Part shown: piece by piece, positions 41,299 to 51,104 of the stretch
Layout of the letters: the number at the start of each line of letters is the position of its first letter
Position numbering within the stretch: the first letter of the stretch is position 1
Assembly: GCF_900564155.1 (NCBI RefSeq)
Contig: NZ_LS999839.1
Coordinates: 4,833,097 to 4,897,096 of the forward strand
Direction of reading: 5' to 3'
Length of the DNA: 64,000 bases
Source: Pedobacter schmidteae
GTDB lineage: Bacteria; Bacteroidota; Bacteroidia; Sphingobacteriales; Sphingobacteriaceae
The notes under the pieces: model-generated
Databases searched by the model: none
What the model was told of the DNA's origin: nothing
Seen by the model: only the letters and a program-made list of their open reading frames with translations
Program-made: the position numbers and the translations under genes

Positions 41299-43170
41299 TT
41301 AGGAAGACAATAAGGCTGATGCAACATTTACTTTATTAAGATTTTTGTACCAAACTTCCAATCCAAAGACGCAAAAAAGAATTTTTGCCCGTCTTTCATC
41401 AGAGATCTTAACTTTTGATTTGAGCAAATCTTCTATGAAACTTTGCCTGATAATTTTACTATACAATGTTTGAGGCGCGAGCAAGTAGTCCTCGATAATT
41501 TCTTTTAATTCATCGTTAATCCACTTCTTTAACGGGATTTCAAACCCCCTTTTGGGTTGATCAATTAATTCAGGCGGAAGATACCTGGTAGCTAAATTAC
41601 GAAGAATGGACTTTGTTGTGATTCCGTTTATTTTATACTTATCCGGTAAACCCGGGGCAAACTCTAATATTTCTTTAGATAAGAATGGGCTTCTTCCTTC
41701 CAATGAATGCGCCATAGTAGCAATATCCATTTTTGGAAGCAGACGGCTAAATAACATAGATTGAAAATCTGTCAGTATGATCTTCTTTAAGGACGATATA
41801 GGTAATTTATTGACCTCTGTCAGATCATGAGAAATATCTGCCATTAGCGGCCTTTGTAAAAACTGGTCTTCAAAACCTACAAACAAATCGCAAGAGGCAG
41901 AATTGTATACTTTAAGTATATCGCTGTAACTGGCCATTTTCAGTAAGCGATACAGGTAATTATAGCTGCTTTGTTTTTCGTTGGCAATTGGCAATATTCC
42001 GGCAAGAATTTTCGCTGTCTGTGTGGTTATTTTACCTGAGTTAAAAAAATCGAAATGTTTAAAGGGAACATACCGTCTGTATCCTCCAAATAATTCATCA
42101 GCTCCATCTCCATTTAACACAACAGTGATATGCTTTTTAGCTTCCCTTGCGACATAGTAGCTTGGTATAGCCGAATTGTCGCAATTTGGTTCTCCATGAT
42201 TAACGAGTATTTTTTCTATATCATTTTGTAATTCCCCAAAGGAAATATCAACAACTGTATGATCGGTATTATATTTCTTGGCAACCATTCGGGCTAATCC
42301 CGATTCGTCATAGCTTCCTTCCACTCTAACTGTAAATGTTTTTAAACTCCTTTTATGCATAGCAGCAATAGATGTGATTAGCCCGCTATCAATCCCCCCA
42401 CTTAGAAACGAGCCTACATCTAAATCGGAACTGTCTATCCTTCGCTTAACTGCCTGCTGCAGATTAAAATCCAACTGATCTATTGACGCTTCATAATTTA
42501 GTTTCTGTGTATGTTGGTAAAAGTCGGAAATGTCGAACCATTTAACTTTTTTACAAGCAGTTGTCAGGGTATCAATCTCCATATAGCATCCATTCTCCAA
42601 CTCCGAGACTAATAAATATGGTGTAGATTGCCTGTAATGGTATCCCAAGTAAAGATAATCGGCAATTGCTGAATAATTTATTTCCGGTTGCACCACCTTA
42701 AACAGAACATTCAACTCAGATGAAAAAACGCATTGGTTTCCTTTTTTGTAAACATATAGCGGTTTTTTTCCTGCGCGATCGCGGGCAAGATATAGCTTCT
42801 TATGCTCTGCATCGTACAATGCAAATGCAAACATTCCATCGCACTCTTCCAACAAACGCATCCCAATACGTTCGTATAACATCAAAATAGTTTTGGTATC
42901 GGAATTCGAAGACTCCACAAGACCGTATTTCTTTCTAAGTTCCAGATGATTATAAATCTCCCCATTAAAAACAATAGTGAGTTGCCGATATTTCATCGGC
43001 TGCTGCCCTAGTTCACTTAGGTCCTGTATAGCTAGTCGCGCATGATACAATTCTATGTTATCTTCCTGAAGCTGGCGTTGTTCATCTGGCCCCCGGTGAA
43101 ATAACTCACGAAATATCTCGTCATAATTTCGACTCGAATTAAAATTTATTGTTCCAAATATCCCACACAT
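41299..43170 (-). CDS. asnB: Asparagine synthase-like amidotransferase (glutamine-hydrolysing)
   Basis: Encodes 623 residues. The N-terminal Ntn glutaminase begins MCGIFGTINF with catalytic Cys2, RAGKKPLYVY in the body, and the synthetase domain has SFLSGGIDSG (P-loop pyrophosphatase; the usual final Ser is Gly here) and NGDGADELFGGYRRY. In polysaccharide loci such paralogues amidate uronic acids instead of making asparagine (compare WbpS in Pseudomonas O-antigen). The position beside a UDP-uronate epimerase and a HexNAc dehydrogenase supports that use. Metabolic asparagine synthase cannot be excluded. Confidence 0.88.
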   Translation of the reverse strand: MCGIFGTINFNSSRNYDEIFRELFHRGPDEQRQLQEDNIELYHARLAIQDLSELGQQPMKYRQLTIVFNGEIYNHLELRKKYGLVESSNSDTKTILMLYERIGMRLLEECDGMFAFALYDAEHKKLYLARDRAGKKPLYVYKKGNQCVFSSELNVLFKVVQPEINYSAIADYLYLGYHYRQSTPYLLVSELENGCYMEIDTLTTACKKVKWFDISDFYQHTQKLNYEASIDQLDFNLQQAVKRRIDSSDLDVGSFLSGGIDSGLITSIAAMHKRSLKTFTVRVEGSYDESGLARMVAKKYNTDHTVVDISFGELQNDIEKILVNHGEPNCDNSAIPSYYVAREAKKHITVVLNGDGADELFGGYRRYVPFKHFDFFNSGKITTQTAKILAGILPIANEKQSSYNYLYRLLKMASYSDILKVYNSASCDLFVGFEDQFLQRPLMADISHDLTEVNKLPISSLKKIILTDFQSMLFSRLLPKMDIATMAHSLEGRSPFLSKEILEFAPGLPDKYKINGITTKSILRNLATRYLPPELIDQPKRGFEIPLKKWINDELKEIIEDYLLAPQTLYSKIIRQSFIEDLLKSKVKISDERRAKILFCVFGLEVWYKNLNKVNVASALLSS

Positions 43171-43214
43171 TCTTCTTAAATCTTAAGCGTAAAACATAAA
43201 TGCAAGCTTCAATA

Positions 43215-44327
43215 CTATTGGGGTAGTAATTCAGTTAAAGGAGTTTTTTTCTTTTCAGAAAACTGTTCAACAATTGACAACCACTCTTCCAAAACCTTTT
43301 CTTCAGAGAAGGTTTTTTCAACATGTTGTCTTCCATTCTTTCCTAGGGCATATCGTTCCTCAACAGTCATGTCCATGATGCAGCTCATTTTTTCGGCCAG
43401 GCCAAGCTCATCTCCTTGTTTAAATAGAAAACCACAATTAACCCCACTAAGTAATTCTTCAATACCATCTACCGAAGAAGCTATGATTGGTTTATTGTGA
43501 GCCATCGCTTCTAACAATGCATTTGGCATACCTTCCAGGAAGGAAGAAAGCACAAAACCATCGGCATTGTGTAAAAAAGGCTCTGTTTCTGTTTTTAACC
43601 CCAGCAGGTTAATGTGCGTTCTGATCTCTAATTTCTCAATCATTTCAAATGGCCAATCCTGATGATACAAATTCCCAAGAATGTCAATTCTGAAATTTCT
43701 ATTTTTGATTAAAGCGGTTGCTCTGAATAACGTTTTATAGTCCTTCTCAGGGACAAAATGCGCCATTGAAATCCAAACAAAGTTTTTCGGCTCACCTTCA
43801 GATGATTTGCTATAGGTTATTTGGGGAATTGAAATTGCATTATTTATAACCAGGCCTCCCCTTTTTACAAGATTATTTTGCTCAAAGTTAAACTTCGACT
43901 TTTGAGAATTATACAAAACCAAATCGTCCCAACCTGAAGTTAACTTAAATATCTGGCGCCATTTATTTGAAATAACTGAGGTACGAATTGATGAGATTAA
44001 CTTAAACCCGAACCACATTTTTAAAAAACGTGCAAATATTATTGACACAAACATAAATGCGATGACCACATCCGCTTTAAATTCTTTAACAGACCTAAAA
44101 AGTGTGAAGCAATTTAAAAGAGGACTCTTTTTCCAATTTTTCAGAAAAACTACATCAAGTCCCTCAGCTCCGAAATCTGTATTAAAATCGTTTAATGGCT
44201 TTAAGGACACTATCCTGACCTTAAATTGTCTGGCTTTTAAGAAGCGGGCCACTTTAAGCAATTGTGTCTCCGCTCCGCCTTTAAGTAAGCCGGTTGTAAT
44301 GAACAAAATATTGCAAGCCATAGTCAT
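43215..44327 (-). CDS. GT4-family glycosyltransferase
   Basis: Encodes 370 residues from the ATG at 44327 (MTMACNILFITTGLLKGG). A longer frame to 44369 needs a TTG and is rejected. GT-B fold: GGAETQLLKVARFLKA at the acceptor side, FVWISMAHFVPEKDYKTL and SSFLEGMPNALLEAMAHNKPIIASSVDGIEELL at the donor side with E-x7-E intact. It adds a sugar to the lipid-linked repeat unit at the cytoplasmic membrane face. Preceded by the beta-propeller gene and followed by asnB. Confidence 0.88.
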   Translation of the reverse strand: MTMACNILFITTGLLKGGAETQLLKVARFLKARQFKVRIVSLKPLNDFNTDFGAEGLDVVFLKNWKKSPLLNCFTLFRSVKEFKADVVIAFMFVSIIFARFLKMWFGFKLISSIRTSVISNKWRQIFKLTSGWDDLVLYNSQKSKFNFEQNNLVKRGGLVINNAISIPQITYSKSSEGEPKNFVWISMAHFVPEKDYKTLFRATALIKNRNFRIDILGNLYHQDWPFEMIEKLEIRTHINLLGLKTETEPFLHNADGFVLSSFLEGMPNALLEAMAHNKPIIASSVDGIEELLSGVNCGFLFKQGDELGLAEKMSCIMDMTVEERYALGKNGRQHVEKTFSEEKVLEEWLSIVEQFSEKKKTPLTELLPQ

Positions 44328-44372
44328 TTCGTTATTTAATTCCAGGGGTTCATTGCCTGGCACAAGCAAAAC

Positions 44373-45263
44373 TTAAGATCGCTGGTAAAGAACCTTTTTT
44401 AAGAGTCTATGTATTGGGGTGATTACAGAGTGCCTCCTTCTTTTTCCATCAACTACGATAAGGTTTTCTCCGAAACTGATGTTGTGCATTCCTTCTAAAT
44501 AGGGGGCTTCCGGGGACAATTCAAAATCCAATTCGAACTTAAAATCTTCTTCAGAAAGCTCAGAAATTCTATTCACAATAATAGAACCACCATAACGGAC
44601 TTCAAGATTCTGCGTAGGCCTGTAAAGTACATTGTCGACAATAAATAAATTACCTGCACCTCTGCAATTTTTCAACCCCACGGATATCGGATTTAATCTA
44701 TGAGCCACAAATTCATTCTCCAAAGAGTCCGAATAATATATATAAATATCATTCAACTCCCCATCTATGTTGGTAAACAGCCAATATTTGCCTTTGTAGT
44801 AAATAATCGAACTATCCACGTACCGAGCACCGCCGAGTAGTACTTTTTTTTTTGTCAATTCTGCGCAGTTTTCCTGGTTTACCTGGTAAAGACTCACTTC
44901 GCCTGCATCTGCCGTCTCTGGGATGCAATAAAAGACGGATTTTTCTTCAAAAATATAGGGATAAGAAAAATGAATTTTATGAGGGGTAAACCCTGTTACC
45001 GTCCTTTTAGTACTAAAATCAAAATTTTTAATCTGCGATATTCTCCCTTTTATTTTCCAAAAATTAAGTTCTTCGTAGTAGATATAGAGGTTTGATTTGA
45101 TATTTACCACAAAAGGATCAGCGGAATAATCAGCTTTATCTTCTTTAAGCCAAAGTACCTCTCCGTCAAACCCCTTTCTTTTCACCAGGTCTCCCACCGA
45201 TTGTTTTACGAAACCAATATTCCATTTATCGGCTCCAAAATATCTATCAATAACTTTATACAT
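44373..45263 (-). CDS. Beta-propeller domain protein (GINT1 N-terminal-like)
   Basis: Encodes 296 residues. The repeated short strand motifs (YSADPFVVNIKSNLYIYYEE, GARYVDSSIIYYKGKYWLFTN, DIYIYYSDSLENEFVAHRLNP) indicate a five-bladed GH43-like propeller. It resembles the N-terminal domain of glucosamine inositolphosphorylceramide transferase 1, which in bacterial loci occurs next to formyl- or glycosyltransferases. No full catalytic triad is certain. It overlaps the upstream glycosyltransferase by 8 bp (start inside its end), so the two are tightly coupled. Role in recognising or processing the repeat unit is inferred. Confidence 0.6.
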   Translation of the reverse strand: MYKVIDRYFGADKWNIGFVKQSVGDLVKRKGFDGEVLWLKEDKADYSADPFVVNIKSNLYIYYEELNFWKIKGRISQIKNFDFSTKRTVTGFTPHKIHFSYPYIFEEKSVFYCIPETADAGEVSLYQVNQENCAELTKKKVLLGGARYVDSSIIYYKGKYWLFTNIDGELNDIYIYYSDSLENEFVAHRLNPISVGLKNCRGAGNLFIVDNVLYRPTQNLEVRYGGSIIVNRISELSEEDFKFELDFELSPEAPYLEGMHNISFGENLIVVDGKRRRHSVITPIHRLLKKVLYQRS

Positions 45264-46383
45264 GGTTATTATTTATAGAATTAGTACCATAGATTAGTGT
45301 GTGCTTGTTACCAGATGCTGCAATATGATACTTCAATTTAAATTCATGTATGCTGTTTTCACTGATCTCCGACTTATTTGGATAGAGTATTGCATTTTTT
45401 ATCGTCTGACAATAAGCATCCACACTGCTATCTTCACTTAAAAAACCGTTATAGCCATTATCAATCATATCATTGATGCCACCTACCCTGGTACAAATTG
45501 GGATACAACCTACAGACAATGCTTCAATTAGAGAAATGGGCATCCCCTCATAGAAGCTAGATAGACAGAAAAAATCGGCCAAAGCCAGGTAGTCGGCAAT
45601 ATTGTCTTTTCCTCCTAAAAAATCAATGTATTCATCTGTTCCCACCAGATCAAGAAGTTCCTGGTACAAAGCCTCGTCGCGAACTTCCCCTATCAATAAC
45701 AACTTACATTTTTTATAGGCCTGGGCATTAAATTTTTGTACCGCTTCAATTAATAGCCGCTGGTTTTTTACTTTTATAACTCTTCCAACATGAATTAAAA
45801 GAAAACAAATGGTACCTAGCTTATATTTTTTGACCAGGTCGGGATATTCATTTGTCATTTTTAAAAATGGTCTTCCGTTTTGAATCACCAACACGTTATC
45901 TAGCTTGTAATATTTTATAAATGATTCCTTCCCGTTGTGGGAAACAGCTATGGGCGTTATTAAGTTCCTTTTGTAAAGACCTTTACGTAAAGTCTTAATT
46001 AAAAGCCCGGGACACTCGGCTTCTGCTGTAGAATGAATAGTATGAAAAAATCTGGCCTTTCTATTTCTAAACCGGTATAAAAGCAAATATTCCAAAGCAT
46101 TTAAGTGTGTATGAATTATTTCTGCTTTTTGCTTTACCAGCCATGAGGTCAATCGCAAAAGTACACGTAAACTGAATCCATTGCCTTTATGGAAAGAAAC
46201 ATAATTTACTTCTTCGCTAATTTCTTCAAGAAAAGCCGTGTCTGCATCATTGGCACACAATGAAACCAGGTATACTTTATATAGTTCATTCCGGGCCAAC
46301 TCATTACATAAATCAATCACAAAACGCTCGGCACCACCTCTTCCTAGTACGCCTATAATATGTACTATTGTTACTTTGTTCAT
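45256..46383 (-). CDS. GT4-family glycosyltransferase
   Basis: Encodes 375 residues. GT-B: IIGVLGRGGAERFVIDLCNELA at the N-terminus, HVGRVIKVKNQRLLIEAV, and SSFYEGMPISLIEALSVGCIPICTRVGGINDMI with E-x7-E. Adds one sugar of the repeat unit. Overlaps by 8 bp with the following propeller gene and starts 16 bp after the methyltransferase stop. Confidence 0.89.
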   Translation of the reverse strand: MNKVTIVHIIGVLGRGGAERFVIDLCNELARNELYKVYLVSLCANDADTAFLEEISEEVNYVSFHKGNGFSLRVLLRLTSWLVKQKAEIIHTHLNALEYLLLYRFRNRKARFFHTIHSTAEAECPGLLIKTLRKGLYKRNLITPIAVSHNGKESFIKYYKLDNVLVIQNGRPFLKMTNEYPDLVKKYKLGTICFLLIHVGRVIKVKNQRLLIEAVQKFNAQAYKKCKLLLIGEVRDEALYQELLDLVGTDEYIDFLGGKDNIADYLALADFFCLSSFYEGMPISLIEALSVGCIPICTRVGGINDMIDNGYNGFLSEDSSVDAYCQTIKNAILYPNKSEISENSIHEFKLKYHIAASGNKHTLIYGTNSINNNHV

Positions 46384-46399
46384 GATTTACAATTAATAG

Positions 46400-47077
46400 T
46401 TATTTTTCTGCCACACCAATCAATATGTAATGCAATTTTCTCGGAAGTATTTTCTCTACTATATTATCTATCCTTCCCAGAAAATTTCTTTGCATCTCGT
46501 TTCTTCCCATACATCCAAAGAAACCTACGGTAGTGAATGTGATTTTTTTATAGGATTGAAAAATAGTTCTGATTTCATTCATCCTGATGTAATTCCAGTG
46601 TGGTGTTCCAAATTTTTTCCGAAGCATTTTATGGATCAGGGATGCTTCCAGGTTTTCAGCAAAAAAGAGTTTTCCTCCCGGTTTTAGTGCTTTATATATT
46701 TCATCTAACGTTTTTAATTTGTATTCATCATGGCAATTTTGACTTATCCCTCCAAGTATTGATTTAAATGCAACAATGTCAAAATGATTTTCAAAAGGGA
46801 TATTTGTAGCGTCCATCGGCGCATATTGAATACGGGAACTGCATTTATATTTTTTGTGCATTTTACGCGCTGCAGCTTTCGGTTCATTAATATCGGTACA
46901 CAATACTCTATTTTTATTCAGTGATAGCCATAGTGATAATCCGCCATTGGCTGCACCCAATTCCAGGCAGGTATATTTCTTATTTTTTATAGGGGTGCTT
47001 TTCTCCCAATATTCAAGTGCCTTAGCCCAATTTACAACGTCCCATTGAATAATCTCTTTGATGGTTTCATTTATCAT
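46400..47077 (-). CDS. Class I SAM-dependent methyltransferase
   Basis: Encodes 225 residues. SAM-binding motif I is CLELGAANGGLSLWLS (near residues 38-53), then VLCTDINEPKAA (motif II acidic) and IAFKSILGG-type post-motif; LKPGGKLFFAENL follows. It may O-methylate a sugar of the polymer or the chain end. It lies 27 bp after the Wzy-like gene. Confidence 0.83.
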   Translation of the reverse strand: MINETIKEIIQWDVVNWAKALEYWEKSTPIKNKKYTCLELGAANGGLSLWLSLNKNRVLCTDINEPKAAARKMHKKYKCSSRIQYAPMDATNIPFENHFDIVAFKSILGGISQNCHDEYKLKTLDEIYKALKPGGKLFFAENLEASLIHKMLRKKFGTPHWNYIRMNEIRTIFQSYKKITFTTVGFFGCMGRNEMQRNFLGRIDNIVEKILPRKLHYILIGVAEK

Positions 47078-47104
47078 AATTGCGGTAGTTTATGTTGAAT
47101 ACTA

Positions 47105-48331
47105 TTAGTCAATCACTACACCTGACTGTTCCTGAACTACTTTGTTTTTTTGAATACTGGCAAAGTGAAGAATACTGAAATACAAGAATAAGGTAGGTCC
47201 GTCGGCACTAACCAACCAGCCATTATGAGAAAGCGCGTTGATGGAAACAGCCAAAAAAGAAAAGCACAAACAAATTATTAATGCGTTTTCCTTATGTTTT
47301 ATCTTTCGTAGTCCGTTTATAAATATTTGCCCAACCCTATAATACAAGAAAATGAGCAGGCCCAGCCCAAAAAATGGCCCCAGATAGGTAAGAAACATTA
47401 AATAAGCATTATGTGAAGTCAAACCAAAAGGGAATACATGGTTCCGGTAAGTAACATCACTCCAGTTTTTGCCATAAAAAATCAGGCCAAATGGATAATC
47501 GGCATATATTTTCAGGTTCTCTTCTGAAAGTCCCACCCGGTTATAATAATTAGCATTCTTTGCCTCATTTTTTGCAAGGATATTATTTTTGGTATCCAGA
47601 TTATCTTTTACCACAAATGCATAAAACATTGCGCCAATTAGTACGGCGGTAACTACCATTAAGATCGATTTATAGCGATAATAACAAATGAGAAACAACA
47701 AAGAAGAACTTAAAAAAGTGATCAGGACCGATCTGTTCATTCCGAGGTAAATAAAAATAATGCATACAAAAAGCGCAATTATCTTTATCAAAAAATTCAT
47801 ATTGAAAGCACATGTAAAAATAAAAACAAATGAAACCAGGGCAGCTAACTGGTAACCATAGTTAAATTGTGTTAGTGCCAATCCAGCCGGACTTTGCATT
47901 ACCTTATCATCCAAAAGTGTTCCCCTTAAATCATCTATTTCAGCGGGGTAAAAATGATTTAAAACCATGATAACCGCTGATATGAACAGTAATACAAAAA
48001 ATACCAAAACAGAAAGGTTGAACCTTCGGGTATTATAGCCTACGAAGTAATTAAAATAGGCTATACAAAATAAAATAACTATCAATGTGGCAAAAAAAGA
48101 TATGTTATCAGACATTCCAATAAAATCATACAAAAAAAGAGAGATCAAGAAAAGTGCAGCTTCCCTGCCATATAAAAAAGGGATTCTACCTTCTTTGAAG
48201 AAAAGTATAAGTGGCAAACAGAAAACCATCGGTGCAGGAATTCTGAAAATCGCAGTCATGAAGATTCCAAATGACAAGGTATAGATATACCCCATCATCA
48301 TTGTCATTACAAATAGCTTTTTGAGCAACAT
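47105..48331 (-). CDS. Multi-pass O-antigen polymerase-like protein (Wzy)
   Basis: Encodes 408 residues, strongly hydrophobic with about ten predicted membrane helices and one larger periplasmic loop (~residues 235-300, DNLDTKNNILAKNEAKN and SEENLKIYADYPFGLIFYGK). Such a profile, with the loop and NHVFPFGLTSHNAYLMFLTYLGP, is typical for the Wzy polymerase/O-antigen ligase superfamily. It is the only polymerase candidate of the locus. Sequence conservation in this family is low, so the call rests on topology and place. Confidence 0.82.
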   Translation of the reverse strand: MLLKKLFVMTMMMGYIYTLSFGIFMTAIFRIPAPMVFCLPLILFFKEGRIPFLYGREAALFLISLFLYDFIGMSDNISFFATLIVILFCIAYFNYFVGYNTRRFNLSVLVFFVLLFISAVIMVLNHFYPAEIDDLRGTLLDDKVMQSPAGLALTQFNYGYQLAALVSFVFIFTCAFNMNFLIKIIALFVCIIFIYLGMNRSVLITFLSSSLLFLICYYRYKSILMVVTAVLIGAMFYAFVVKDNLDTKNNILAKNEAKNANYYNRVGLSEENLKIYADYPFGLIFYGKNWSDVTYRNHVFPFGLTSHNAYLMFLTYLGPFFGLGLLIFLYYRVGQIFINGLRKIKHKENALIICLCFSFLAVSINALSHNGWLVSADGPTLFLYFSILHFASIQKNKVVQEQSGVVID

Positions 48332-48348
48332 GATTAAATGTATTTGTA

Positions 48349-48945
48349 TTATCTGAGCATTATTTTTTTAAGCGTAAGAAAGATAATAGTAAGATCCACC
48401 CAGATTCCATGCTTATGAATATATTTCAGGTTTTGAATAATTTTGGACGGAATGATCTCTTTTATATAGAAATTTTCAGGATCATCCGACGTAGCCAACA
48501 ATGCATTTTCATTTGAAAATTCAATAGATGCCCAATCTGTAATTCCAGGCTTGAGGGAAAGAATCATTTGTTGTTGTTCATCATATAACTCTACGTATTT
48601 TTTTACTTCCGGCCTGGGGCCTACAAAACTCATATCTCCTTTTAATACATTAAGGAGCTGAGGCAATTCATCTATTTTATATTTTCTAAGCCAGCAACCT
48701 ACCCTGGTTATTCGTCTATCATGATCACCAACAGTTAATAAGCCCGCTTTATCAGAGTCGATATACATAGTTCTGAATTTTATCAATTCGAAATCTACCC
48801 GGTTTCTGCCGACACGCATTTGTTTGTAAAAAACATTTCCTTTGGAGTCCATAGCGATCAATACCGAGACCATCAAAAACAGCGGCAACAGAAATATAAT
48901 TCCCAACAGGGCAATTATAAAATCGAAAATTCTTTTTGCATACAT
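48349..48945 (-). CDS. Initiating phosphoglycosyl transferase (bacterial sugar transferase)
   Basis: Encodes 198 residues from the ATG at 48945 (MYAKRIFDF); a TTG at 48957 is possible but atypical. Small monotopic PGT of the PglC type: hydrophobic re-entrant helix IIALLGIIFLLPLFLMVSVLI, KFRTMYIDSDK, DELPQLLNVLKGDMSFVGPRPE (catalytic Asp-Glu context) and LKPGITDWASIEFSNE. It transfers a phospho-sugar to undecaprenyl phosphate, the first step of repeat-unit assembly. It lies between the GT4 gene and the Wzy-like gene. Confidence 0.92.
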   Translation of the reverse strand: MYAKRIFDFIIALLGIIFLLPLFLMVSVLIAMDSKGNVFYKQMRVGRNRVDFELIKFRTMYIDSDKAGLLTVGDHDRRITRVGCWLRKYKIDELPQLLNVLKGDMSFVGPRPEVKKYVELYDEQQQMILSLKPGITDWASIEFSNENALLATSDDPENFYIKEIIPSKIIQNLKYIHKHGIWVDLTIIFLTLKKIMLR

Positions 48946-49008
48946 AACCAGTTTCAATTAAAATACTTCATCATAACCCAGCAGCCATATTTGAGCTTTA
49001 AAGTGTTT

Positions 49009-50109
49009 TTACTGCGCGCTTAGTATTAATTTCTCCCATTTTGAAGTAATCACTTCCTGGGAATTTGTTTGATTTATCAACTTTGCGGATTCAGACAATT
49101 TGCCCTTGAGTAGCGCATTATTTAAAACTTCTGACATCGATTCGGCCAACATTAAAATGTTTTTATCTTCTACAAGTACACCATTCAACCCATTTTCAAT
49201 AATTTCAGATGGGCCAAATTCACAATCCATTGCAATACTTGGACATCCCATACTCATTGCTTCAATTAAAGCATTAGGATATCCCTCGTTTCTTGAAGGG
49301 AGTACAAATAATTCTGCCTGTCCATAATAATCCTGTAAATTCTCTTTTGCCCCAATTAGCACAACATGATCAGATAAATCCAGTTCTGCAATTTTGGCCA
49401 TTAAATTTTCACGCTCATTTCCATCACCGGCAATAATTAAATCAATGTCCCTTTTTTGCATTTTACTGTAGGCTTCTATTAGCTGGTCAAATCCTTTCTC
49501 GTAAGAAAGACGACCCACACCAAGAATAAATTTGCGATGATGAACACGCTGAGATCCGGGCGGATTAAATACATTCACATAATTTTTAATCAAAGAAAAA
49601 TTATTAAGCTTCCGGAAAGATTTGTTTTTTTTCAAACAATTTTCCATTGCTTTTGCCGGTATTACGATGGCTTTAGATTTACGATAGAGCATAAAAGAAA
49701 TCCATTTTAAGAAGAAATTAAACCGATTTATTGTGTGATCTGGTGTGGTACGTTCCGACACAATGAAAGGAATGCCAGTTAAACAACAGGTTAGTCCGGT
49801 CCAAAGGTTTGCGGATGTCATAAAAGAAATTACACATCCCGGTTTCTCTTTAATCAGTAAATACAGGAGCTTAAAAAATGTAATTATGCCAAACCACAAT
49901 CTAAAAAGCACATTATCGTTATTGTTCCTTTTAGTGAGATAAATTACCTCTACACCTTCTTCTAAACGGTAAACAGGTGTACTATAGTTAAGGCAAACAA
50001 TGGTCACCCGGAACCCTTTCTTACTAAAATAATTCCCAAGATTGGTCACCACGCGCTCTGCTCCGCCGGCGGTAAGCGCATTAATTACAAAGAAAAGTTG
50101 AAGTTTCAT
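49009..50109 (-). CDS. GT4-family glycosyltransferase (canonical paralogue)
   Basis: Encodes 366 residues. LTAGGAERVVTNLGNYFSKK, VSERTTPDHTINRF, FILGVGRLSYEKGFDQLIEAY, PSRNEGYPNALIEAMSMGC and GPSEIIENGLNGVLV are all intact GT4 signatures. It is the sister of 28446-29558, which has lost several of these residues. Transfers a sugar to the growing lipid-linked unit. It lies 59 bp after the GT2 gene. Confidence 0.9.
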   Translation of the reverse strand: MKLQLFFVINALTAGGAERVVTNLGNYFSKKGFRVTIVCLNYSTPVYRLEEGVEVIYLTKRNNNDNVLFRLWFGIITFFKLLYLLIKEKPGCVISFMTSANLWTGLTCCLTGIPFIVSERTTPDHTINRFNFFLKWISFMLYRKSKAIVIPAKAMENCLKKNKSFRKLNNFSLIKNYVNVFNPPGSQRVHHRKFILGVGRLSYEKGFDQLIEAYSKMQKRDIDLIIAGDGNERENLMAKIAELDLSDHVVLIGAKENLQDYYGQAELFVLPSRNEGYPNALIEAMSMGCPSIAMDCEFGPSEIIENGLNGVLVEDKNILMLAESMSEVLNNALLKGKLSESAKLINQTNSQEVITSKWEKLILSAQ

Positions 50110-50168
50110 ATCCGCTAAATGATCACTGTCAGTAACATTAGGATAAATACAATTTTTAAACTTATTGG

Positions 50169-51035
50169 TTAAAGCAGAAGATGTCTGATGGTATTAAAGG
50201 CGTTGTTAATTTGTAGCTTTCGAATGTCATGACGCAAATATTTCCTGGAATAAACTTTTAATAATTTCCATTTCAAATAAGAAGGATATTTAAAGCTGTT
50301 GATAATGATATTGAAATCGAATAATTCTCTACCTCTGATTTCATAGGGGTCTACCATACTCCAGATTCCCCCTCTATGCTTCCTATAACAGCTCATAACT
50401 TCTGGCATCACGTAAATCTTTTTACCTGTAACCCCGGTTGCGTATAACTTCAAAAACTTATCCGGAGCATGACATTTAATGTACCAATCCTGGTTGCGCA
50501 TATGATTAACGTCCAAACTTGTTCTGTATATTAATGTCGCTGTAAAAGTCTCATCTTTGTTCCCTTGTAAAATATCTTCATAACCAAATTCAAGACTTAC
50601 CGGATTAGGATTTACATACAGACTTTTGCCATGCTCATCAATAATTTCTGAATAGTGACAGCAAATTATATATTCCGGATGTGTTTCCATAAAATCAATT
50701 TGCTTTTGAAGTTTATATGGATCAGTCCAGAAGTCATCTCCTTCACACATGGCCATATATTTACCCTTGGCTTGTAAGGCTATTCGATCGAAATTATTCT
50801 TTAGGCCAACATTGTGTTCGGAGGTAACCAGTTTGATAATCTCAGGGTATTTTTTCTGGTACTCTTCCACAATCTTTCGGGTTCCATCAGTAGAACAATC
50901 TTCTCCAATTAAAGCTTCAAACTTAAACGTCGTTTTCTGCATTAAAAACCCTTCAATTGCCTGGGCAATATACTGTTCATGATTAAAGGTTAGACAGCTA
51001 ATACTAACCATCATTTCTTCATTATTTGTCTCCAT
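50169..51035 (-). CDS. GT2-family glycosyltransferase
   Basis: Encodes 288 residues. GT-A fold: MVSISCLTFNHEQYIAQAIE, LIGEDCSTDGTRKIVEEYQ (nucleotide-binding Asp), and AMCEGDDFWTDPYKLQKQID with the DxD-like EGDDFW. IWSMVDPYEIRG and a basic C-terminus follow. Adds a sugar at the cytoplasmic face. First glycosyltransferase after the flippase in this operon order. Confidence 0.89.
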   Translation of the reverse strand: METNNEEMMVSISCLTFNHEQYIAQAIEGFLMQKTTFKFEALIGEDCSTDGTRKIVEEYQKKYPEIIKLVTSEHNVGLKNNFDRIALQAKGKYMAMCEGDDFWTDPYKLQKQIDFMETHPEYIICCHYSEIIDEHGKSLYVNPNPVSLEFGYEDILQGNKDETFTATLIYRTSLDVNHMRNQDWYIKCHAPDKFLKLYATGVTGKKIYVMPEVMSCYRKHRGGIWSMVDPYEIRGRELFDFNIIINSFKYPSYLKWKLLKVYSRKYLRHDIRKLQINNAFNTIRHLLL

Positions 51036-51104
51036 ATAAATAATTTATTTTTATCGCCAACAAAAGTTCATCATATCAAACTGACAGTCAAAGTACTTAC
51101 TTAT

